From NCBI GenBank assembly GCA_030428355.1, contig JAUIBL010000005.1, forward strand, positions 60,390-124,389: 64,000 nucleotides of DNA. The letters run 5' to 3'. Position numbers and translations under genes: made by a program. The stretch is from Alphaproteobacteria bacterium (GTDB taxonomy: Bacteria > Pseudomonadota > Alphaproteobacteria > Rhodobacterales > Rhodobacteraceae). Under the pieces are notes generated by a model. It made no database searches. It was given only the letters and a program-made list of their open reading frames with translations, and was not told where the DNA came from. Positions 55,887-64,000 of the stretch are shown here, one piece after another; positions within the stretch are counted from its first letter, which is position 1; each line of letters opens with the position of its first letter.

Positions 55887-58043
55887 GTGGCCCTGTCACG
55901 CCGTACCGGAGCCCGGTTCCAGGCCTCGATCTGGCCCGGCTTTGTTGACGCGATGACCGGTCTTCTGCTGGTGCTGATGTTCGTGCTGACCATTTTCATG
56001 GTGGTGCAGGCGGTTCTGCGGGACACGATCACCGGTCAGGAAAACGAGCTCAATTCACTGTCGACCGAGATCGCCGAACTTGCGCGGGCGCTGGGCGTCG
56101 AACAGCAGCGCACAACATCCCTGACCAACCAGCTTGGCGCCTTGAACGCGACCTTGGATGACACGCAGGCCCGTCTGACCGAACAAGAGGCGATCATCGC
56201 CTCCTTGTCGGCCACGCGCGACCGGCAGGCGGTAGCCCTAGAGGCGGCGGATGCGCGGATTGCCTCGTTCGAGGAACAGGTGGCGGGGCTTTTGTCCGAA
56301 CGGGACACGGCCTTGGGGCAGGTGGCGGATCTCACGCAGGCGCGCGAGCAGTTGCTGACCGAACAGGAGGCCCTCAACCTTGCACTTGCGACGGCGCGCA
56401 GCGAGATTGATGCACAAGCAGAAGCCGCGCGTCTGGCCGCGGCCCGCCGTGAGGCGCTCGAGGCTTTGGTGGCGGATCTGCGGGCAGAGAATGCCGAGAC
56501 CATCGAGCAGGTTGGCGCGCTGACTGCGCAAGTTTCCGATCTGGAAAACGCATTGAGCGAAGAAGAAGCGGCGAAACTGGCCGAGGCCGCTGCCGCCGAG
56601 GCGTTGCGCGCGCGGCTTGAAAACGCGGATGCCGAACTGACGGCCATGACGATGGCGCTTGAAGAGCAGCGGGCACGGGCTGAGGAAACGCTGACCCTGC
56701 TTGCGGCGGCCCGCAGCGCAGAAGACGACCTGAACGCCCGGCTTGCTGCAGCTTTGCTGGATGGAGAACAAACCGCTGCTGCCTTGCAGGCACGGCTGGA
56801 TGCCCAGGCCGAGCGGATCGATGCGCTGGAAACCGACTTGGCGGCATCCAAGGTCGATCAGACAACCCTTTCGTCGCTTGAGGCGCAATTGTCCCAAGCC
56901 TTGATCCGGGTGTCCGAGGCCAATGCGCTGGAAGAGCGGTTGGAGGCCCTGCGTGCAGAGAATGCTGCGCTGACTGCGGATCTGAGCGGTTCCGAGGAAA
57001 CGACCGCCAAACTGCAAGCAACCGTTGCAGCCTTGCGGCAAGCTTTGACAGAGGCGCAGGCGCAAGCCGCTGCGCGCACTGAAAGCGAACAAACTCTCGA
57101 ACAACGGTTGGCAACCGCTTTGGCGCAACAAACGTCAGCCGAGGCAACTCTGGAAGAGACGCGCAATCAGTTGGCAGCCGCGCTGGCCGCGCAAGTTGCA
57201 GCGGAGACTGCGCTTGAAGACCGCCTGACTCAGTCGGAACAGCGCCAGGTTTTGCTGGAACAGGCGCGTGAAAGGCTTGATGCAGAAACCCGTCGCGCCA
57301 CCGAAGCGCAGCGCCAGACCGAACTGCTCAACCAGCAGGTTGGCGCGTTGCGGCGGCAATTGTCCTCGTTGCAGGCGCTTTTGGACGAAGCGCAGGCGCG
57401 GGATACGGCGGCGCAGATTCAGTTGGAAAGTCTTGGAAGCGAATTGAACACGGCCCTTGCCCGGGTGGCCGCCGAAGAACGGCGTCGGCGTCAGTTGGAA
57501 GAGGCCGAGAGGGTTCGGCTTGAGGAAGAACGGCAACGGCTCGAAGCAGAAAAACAGCGTCTGGCGGGTGAGAATCAGGATCTGGAACGCTATCGGTCAG
57601 AGTTCTTCGGTCGGTTGCGCGAGGTCTTGGGCAACCGCGAAGGTGTCCGGATTGAAGGCGACCGCTTTGTCTTTTCGTCCGAAGTGCTGTTCCCGTCGGC
57701 GCAAGCGTCGCTGTCTCCCGAGGGCCGTGCGCAGGTTGCCAATGTGGCCGCGATCCTGAGAGATGTTGCGCAGGATATTCCCGAAGGCATCAACTGGATC
57801 ATCCGGGTCGATGGCCACACCGACAATGTGCCTTTGTCGGGACAGGGTCTTTATGCCGATAACTGGGAGTTGTCACAGGCGCGGGCCCTGTCGGTTGTAC
57901 GCTATATGATCGAAGATCTGGGCATCCCGCCGCGCCGCCTGTCTGCCAATGGGTTCGGAGAATATCAGCCGGTCAATTCCGACGACACGCCCGAGGCGCG
58001 CGCGCAGAACCGGCGGATCGAGCTGAAACTGACAGAGCAATAG
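55887..58043 (+). CDS. MotB-like protein with long coiled coil and OmpA domain
   Basis: 718 residues, GTG start 3 bp after the MotA-like gene. One membrane segment (about 22-44) holds a conserved-type Asp at residue 21 (PGFVDAMTGLL), as in MotB, TolR and ExbD. Next comes an unusually long stretch (about 50-580) of Ala/Glu/Leu/Gln heptad-like sequence, almost certainly coiled coil. A C-terminal OmpA-like peptidoglycan-binding domain (about 595-718) has FVFSSEVLFPSAQASLS, VDGHTDNVPL and AQNRRIELKL. Flagellar MotB is about 300 residues, so the insert is remarkable. The function is unknown; a motor that moves or tethers wall-associated parts is inferred. Confidence 0.88.
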   Translation: MALSRRTGARFQASIWPGFVDAMTGLLLVLMFVLTIFMVVQAVLRDTITGQENELNSLSTEIAELARALGVEQQRTTSLTNQLGALNATLDDTQARLTEQEAIIASLSATRDRQAVALEAADARIASFEEQVAGLLSERDTALGQVADLTQAREQLLTEQEALNLALATARSEIDAQAEAARLAAARREALEALVADLRAENAETIEQVGALTAQVSDLENALSEEEAAKLAEAAAAEALRARLENADAELTAMTMALEEQRARAEETLTLLAAARSAEDDLNARLAAALLDGEQTAAALQARLDAQAERIDALETDLAASKVDQTTLSSLEAQLSQALIRVSEANALEERLEALRAENAALTADLSGSEETTAKLQATVAALRQALTEAQAQAAARTESEQTLEQRLATALAQQTSAEATLEETRNQLAAALAAQVAAETALEDRLTQSEQRQVLLEQARERLDAETRRATEAQRQTELLNQQVGALRRQLSSLQALLDEAQARDTAAQIQLESLGSELNTALARVAAEERRRRQLEEAERVRLEEERQRLEAEKQRLAGENQDLERYRSEFFGRLREVLGNREGVRIEGDRFVFSSEVLFPSAQASLSPEGRAQVANVAAILRDVAQDIPEGINWIIRVDGHTDNVPLSGQGLYADNWELSQARALSVVRYMIEDLGIPPRRLSANGFGEYQPVNSDDTPEARAQNRRIELKLTEQ

Positions 58044-58046
58044 GCG

Positions 58047-58999
58047 TCATCTGACCCTCACGTCCGCATGTCGAACGGCGAGGATCGTGTTTCCCCGGAT
58101 CAGTTGGACATAGCCGCGATAGTCCCCGCTGACCCAGCCGGTGTCGGGTGCGCGTTTGCCATAGGCACGCATCAACTGGGCCTGATCCTCGTCCAACCGG
58201 GCTGTGTGCGTAAAGACCTCGCGGTTGTCAGGGCCGATCATGGTAAAGTCGATCCGGTCATAGGCATCGCCGTGAAACGCATGGGCATAGAGGACCATGG
58301 CGTCTTCAGGCGATAGCGTGGTTCGCCGTGCGGCACCGGATTGCACCGTGTCCAGATCAGGCACAGCATCGGAGACACCGACCGTAAAGAGACCGGCATC
58401 CGAATATCGCGGTGTGTCCAGCCAAAGGGTTTCGCGCGAGTCAGAACACGCGTTGGTCTGACCGGGGGCAAATGGATCGATGATTTCCGACCCTTGGGTG
58501 ATGGTCAGGTGCAGATGAGGATAATTGGTCAATCCACTCAGTCCGACCTCGCCAAGCAGTTGCCCCTGTACAACCCGCTGGCCCGGGGTCACGCGCACCG
58601 ATCCCAGCTTCATGTGGCAGTAAACAGATTGATACCCGTTGCCGTGATTGATGCGCACCGCATTGCCGCATTCCTCACCGTTCAGGTCGGTGCCGGGTAC
58701 ATAGGGTTGATCCGGGCGCGTGTTGCGGATCGCCTCGACCCGGCCATCGGCGGCGGCAATCACGCGAACACCCTCATCCATCTGTTCAAAGCTCAGCAGG
58801 GCAAAATCCGTACCGCTGTGCCCGTCGCGGGTTTTCAGCCCGCATCGGTAGTCCGACGCGCCGCCGGTTGGATCGACGTCCGGGTAGTCCTCGATCACGC
58901 AGGTTTCACCCAGAACGCAATCAAGCGGCATGGCCAAAAAGGAAACGTCCGCCACAGCAGGTGTGGCGGACGCAATGAGTATGGCGATCAGACTGCGGA

Positions 59000-59003
<4 letters not shown>
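58047..59003 (-). CDS. M23 (LytM) family peptidase
   Basis: 318 residues, signal peptide about 1-19, and a LytM domain. The zinc ligands are in GHSGTDFALL (His-x3-Asp) and YPHLHLTI (His-x-His), so it should be an active peptidoglycan endopeptidase. A C-terminal extension of about 120 residues (SPEDAMVLYAHAFHGDAYDRIDF...) adds a beta-sandwich-like domain not found in simple M23 enzymes. The GTG at 59003 overlaps the clpA stop by 4 bases (GTGA), so it is the second gene of a clpA operon. It is convergent with the MotB-like gene, only 3 bp apart. Confidence 0.88.
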
Positions 59004-61324
<2,321 letters not shown>

Positions 61325-61481
61325 GATTGAGTGCTCCTTCTTTTGTTTGTTGCGCCGCACGCTACGACACAACTGTCATCTTAATCTTAAACTGTGGTCG
61401 TTACCTACAAACCTTCAAGTTTTTTCTTCGTCTTGACAGGGTACAAAGCTGCGATTGCGCACAAGTTCTTGTGAAATTGCC
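61325..61481. promoter_or_regulatory. Upstream region of clpA with a CACAAG/CTTGTG inverted repeat
   Basis: 157 bp between gloB and clpA, both minus strand. A 14-bp inverted repeat, CACAAG (61460-61465) and CTTGTG (61468-61473), lies 8 bp before the gloB stop region. The part next to clpA is AT-rich. I could not fit an RpoH promoter or a clear sigma-70 pair. Confidence 0.4.
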
Positions 61482-62249
61482 TCAGAAGCGATCCTTGCGG
61501 GCGCGAATTTCGGCAAACACGTCGACCGGCTCTGCACCGATCATGTCCAGATTGGCTTGGATCGCAGGGTCAGCGGCACGCAGGAACGGGTTGGTTGCCG
61601 CTTCGTCAGAGAGTTTGCTGGGAACCGTCGGTTCGTTTCTTTCACGTTTTGAATTTACGTGGGCGATCCGTGCTTTCAAGTCGGCATTGTCCGGATCGAC
61701 GGTGATTGCAAAGCGCGCGTTCGATTGCGTGTACTCATGCCCGGAACAGATCAGCGTATCGGGCTTGAGTGCGGCAAGCTTTTGCAGGCTGTCCCACATC
61801 TGGGCGGCAGTCCCCTCGAACAGTCTTCCGCAGCCCAACGCCATAAGGCTGTCGCCGGTGAGTGCGAAGCCGGACTCCGATGCGACAAAGGCGATGTGCC
61901 CAACCGTGTGTCCTGACACGTCAAGCACCGTGATCACCTCTCCTCCGAATTCGAAACGGTCGCCCTCTCCGACTTCGTGGTTCAGCGTCGGAAGGCGATG
62001 CCGGTCGGCTGTTGCGCCCGTGACCTTGGCATCGAAGACCTTGAGAAGATCATCAACGCCGCCAATGTGGTCATGATGGTGATGGGTCAGCCAGATGTCG
62101 GTCAGGGTCCAACCGCGTTGCGTCACCGCGTCGACAATCGGCTGCGCCTCCGGCACGTCGATACAGGCAGTCGCACCGCTTTCGCTGTCATGGACGAGAT
62201 ACGTGTAATTGTCCGAAAGAGCAGGCAGTGTGACGAGTTCAAGGGGCAT
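61482..62249 (-). CDS. gloB: Hydroxyacylglutathione hydrolase (glyoxalase II)
   Basis: Binuclear metal hydrolase that releases D-lactate and glutathione from S-lactoylglutathione, ending the methylglyoxal detoxification pathway. 255 residues. The metallo-beta-lactamase motif THHHHDHIGG is present, with the further ligands in SGHTVGHI and LTGDSLMALGCGRLFEG; the C-terminus ends RARKDRF, typical for the enzyme. Divergent from the methyltransferase gene, an arrangement I recall in other Rhodobacteraceae. Confidence 0.97.
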   Translation of the reverse strand: MPLELVTLPALSDNYTYLVHDSESGATACIDVPEAQPIVDAVTQRGWTLTDIWLTHHHHDHIGGVDDLLKVFDAKVTGATADRHRLPTLNHEVGEGDRFEFGGEVITVLDVSGHTVGHIAFVASESGFALTGDSLMALGCGRLFEGTAAQMWDSLQKLAALKPDTLICSGHEYTQSNARFAITVDPDNADLKARIAHVNSKRERNEPTVPSKLSDEAATNPFLRAADPAIQANLDMIGAEPVDVFAEIRARKDRF

Positions 62250-62311
62250 GGCGTTTCTTTCCGTGGTAGGTACACTTACGGCAAACTAGGCCAAAATGTT
62301 CGGAGGCCCAA

Positions 62312-63100
62312 ATGCATCTCGACGTGCAGCGCCTGCACAGCTTCTATTATCGCAGTGCGATAGGTCGCGTGGCGCAACGCGTCGTTCGGGATCAGGTGAT
62401 CACCTTCTGGCCTGAAGCAAAGCAACAATCCATCGGAGGGTTCGGCTTTGCCGTGCCTCTGCTGCGGCCCTATCTCGCCGAGGCCCGCCGCGTGGTTGCG
62501 TTGATGCCCTCACAGCAGGGGGTCATGCCGTGGCCCGCGGGCATGCCGAATGTCTCGGTGCTGTGCGAGGAAACGCTCTGGCCGATCGAGAACGGGCGCT
62601 TTGACAAATTGATCCTGATGCACGGGCTTGAGACATCAGAGCGACAATCGGCTCTTCTTGAAGAATGCTGGCGGGTTCTCGGGCCGGGAGGCAAGGCGCT
62701 GTTCATCGTACCCAACAGATCGGGTCTGTGGGCGCGGTCCGATGCGACCCCGTTCGGTTATGGCCGTCCCTATTCGATGGGCCAGCTCGAGGCGCAGCTC
62801 AGATCGCACAGCTTCGAGCCGCAGCGGCATACAGCCGTTCTGTACCAGCCACCGTCGACGCGGCGCTTCTGGATGAAGACCGGGCGCTTCTGGGAACAGA
62901 TGGGTCGCAGCGTGTCCGCTCTCATTGCGGGCGGTGTCCTGATGGTCGAGGTCACGAAGACCAATCCGACCCCGCGTGGTACCAAGGCGGAAAGCCGTGT
63001 GCTGAACCCTTTGGGCAACCTTGTTCCGACGCCTGCCTCGAAACCGGCGCGCGCACGGGTTCATGGCAAAAGCACTGCCTGTGAACCCACGAATTCCTGA
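62312..63100 (+). CDS. SAM-dependent methyltransferase-like protein
   Basis: 262 residues, class I methyltransferase fold. The region [27 protein letters not shown] is a clear motif of the family, and LPWP-like [18 protein letters not shown] precedes it. The SAM motif I is degenerate: [11 protein letters not shown] stands where D/E-x-G-x-G-x-G is expected. From memory the same change occurs in close relatives, so a different or reduced activity is possible. The C-terminal 60 residues are basic and low in structure. Divergent from gloB. Confidence 0.82.
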   Translation: MHLDVQRLHSFYYRSAIGRVAQRVVRDQVITFWPEAKQQSIGGFGFAVPLLRPYLAEARRVVALMPSQQGVMPWPAGMPNVSVLCEETLWPIENGRFDKLILMHGLETSERQSALLEECWRVLGPGGKALFIVPNRSGLWARSDATPFGYGRPYSMGQLEAQLRSHSFEPQRHTAVLYQPPSTRRFWMKTGRFWEQMGRSVSALIAGGVLMVEVTKTNPTPRGTKAESRVLNPLGNLVPTPASKPARARVHGKSTACEPTNS

Positions 63101-63441
63101 CCCTGTTCGCAGTCTGCCTGCTTTTTGTGCAGGTGCAGCGAAAATCTCGGGTTAGGGCGTGCAGGTGCTTCGGCGCATCGCCGCATGAGGAATCGGCAAT
63201 CATGACCAATCCGCTCGGAAAAGATGCAACTTTCTTGCGCGCATTAGGTCGCACTTGTGCTTAACTATATGTAAACAAACAAGATGTGGGTGATTTCAAA
63301 ATCACCATACCGTGTTGCGGGCTGAGGAAGCCTCTGCTACATCCGCGCTGATTTCTATGCCATGCGGCATTTGCCAAACTCAAAACGCCTCTGACCACCG
63401 GTAATTCGGGGGATCGGAGGCAGAATAGCGGAAGGGTGGAC
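63101..63441 (+). promoter_or_regulatory. 341-bp leader and promoter region of the atp operon
   Basis: No gene with clear coding character lies here. An AT-rich block (63255-63285) holds TATATG at 63266-63271 as a possible -10. It is followed by an 18-bp inverted repeat, GGTGATTT (63289-63296) and AAATCACC (63299-63306), then some 135 nt of leader. The leader can form ATGCC/GGCAT (about 63357-63370) and CCTCTGA/TCGGAGG (63388 to about 63420) stems just before atpH. Two tiny open frames (20 codons at 63202-63264, 10 codons at 63362-63394) are probably chance. Confidence 0.45.
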
Positions 63442-64000
63442 GTGTCTGAATCAGCATCCATTTCCTCGGGCATCGCGGATCGCTATGCCACGGCGGTCTT
63501 CGATCTCGCCAAAGAGGGTAAAGAGCTCGACAAGCTCGAAGCGAATCTCGACGATCTGTCGGCCGCACTTGCCAGCAGCCCGGAACTGGCCGATCTGATC
63601 CATTCACCGGTCTACAGCCGTGACGCACAGGCCAATGCCATCACCGCCGTTGCTGCGAAGATGGGTCTGACCAAGACCATGCAGAACGTGCTGGCACTGA
63701 TGGCCTCCAAGCGCCGCCTGTTTGTTCTGCCGCAGATGATCAACCGTCTGCGCGACCAGATCGCGGAAGAGAAAGGCGAGGTGACAGCCGACGTCGTGTC
63801 CGCCGTCAAGCTGACCGCCGCCCAGTCGAAAGAGCTGGCCAGCACGCTCAAGGCCAAAGTTGGCAAAGAAGTAAAGATCAATGCGACCGTTGATGAATCC
63901 CTCATCGGCGGTCTTGTCGTTAAAGTGGGCTCGAAGATGATCGACACGTCGATCCGCTCCAAGCTCAACTCCCTCCAGAATGCAATGAAAGAGGTCGGAT
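63442..64000 (+). CDS. atpH: ATP synthase F1 delta subunit AtpH, stop codon cut by the window
   Basis: Delta subunit (OSCP-like) of F1, part of the stalk that links F1 to Fo. The GTG at 63442 begins [23 protein letters not shown], a typical start, with GGAAGGG upstream. 186 residues are readable, and the last, MKEVG, is where homologs end. The final base of the window, T, is the first base of the expected stop, so the gene is complete except for two bases. Family marks include SPVYSRDAQ in the middle and [22 protein letters not shown] near the C-terminus. It opens the atpHAGDC operon typical of alphaproteobacteria, which continues beyond the window. Confidence 0.95.
   Translation, partial: MSESASISSGIADRYATAVFDLAKEGKELDKLEANLDDLSAALASSPELADLIHSPVYSRDAQANAITAVAAKMGLTKTMQNVLALMASKRRLFVLPQMINRLRDQIAEEKGEVTADVVSAVKLTAAQSKELASTLKAKVGKEVKINATVDESLIGGLVVKVGSKMIDTSIRSKLNSLQNAMKEVG

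Noticed and set aside
54693..58043. Zorya phage-defence system (ZorA/ZorB)
   Set aside because: In Zorya the long tail is on the MotA-like subunit and accessory ZorC/D/E genes follow. Here the long part is on the MotB-like subunit and no accessory genes are present.
63202..63264. 20-codon frame in the atp leader
   Set aside because: It has a weak ribosome-binding site, overlaps the likely promoter and shows no coding features.

Overview
The window is a 64-kb piece of a GC-rich chromosome, almost certainly from an alphaproteobacterium of the family Rhodobacteraceae (Roseobacter group). The basis is gene content and order: dnaK-dnaJ, rimP-nusA-ylxR-infB, tamA-tamB, rsmB / heparinase-like / purH / lspA / DUF3035 / paired M16 peptidases, a DUF1674 gene, and gloB beside a methyltransferase followed by the start of the atp operon. 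GTG and TTG starts are frequent and 1-17 nt gene overlaps are common. I saw no phage, insertion sequence, CRISPR array, tRNA or rRNA gene. This is core chromosome, and the unusual material lies in small genes, regulatory DNA and a few poorly known conserved genes.

Layout. 1-4.8 kb: end of an ABC-2 export permease, alkB, then dnaK and dnaJ behind a heat-shock type promoter. 4.8-8.2 kb: radC, a PstS-like/OmpA fusion protein and an unknown secreted protein. 8.2-13.9 kb: secA, divergent from a parvulin isomerase followed by argJ, mutT and a 44-residue mini-gene. 13.9-19.5 kb (minus strand): rimP-nusA-ylxR-infB, with a promoter and an intrinsic terminator inside the rimP leader. 19.5-25.4 kb: the TamA/TamB outer-membrane assembly pair. 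25.6-27.5 kb: two small secreted unknowns and a two-pass membrane protein with an OmpR-like winged helix at its C-terminus. 27.5-30.8 kb (minus): cysQ-like phosphatase, pmbA/tldE, a NAGPA-type protein and rbfA. 30.9-41 kb (plus): dapB, a small secreted protein, rsmB, heparinase-like, purH, lspA, a DUF3035 lipoprotein and two M16 peptidases. 41-48 kb: dapA, a Slt70-like transglycosylase, an EamA transporter, mnmD, a FAD oxidoreductase and a MocR-type regulator. 48-53 kb: an orphan peptide-type binding protein, panB-panC and an M20 deacylase. 53-59 kb: DUF2125, a ChaC-like cyclotransferase, a MotA/ExbB-like and MotB-like pair, and an M23 peptidase. 59-64 kb: clpA, gloB, a methyltransferase and atpH.

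Most genes serve protein quality control (DnaK/J, ClpA, SecA, parvulin), ribosome and transcription factors (RimP, NusA, YlxR, IF-2, RbfA, RsmB, MnmD), envelope building (TamAB, LspA, transglycosylase, M23, motor pair) and biosynthesis (arg, dap, pan, pur).

The best candidates for undescribed biology are the motor-like pair whose MotB-like partner carries about 530 residues of predicted coiled coil; the membrane protein with the C-terminal winged helix; the terminator-containing rimP leader; a direct-repeat operator in front of the MocR regulator; and several perfect intergenic inverted repeats. All identifications rest on reading the sequence and remembered family features. No search was run.
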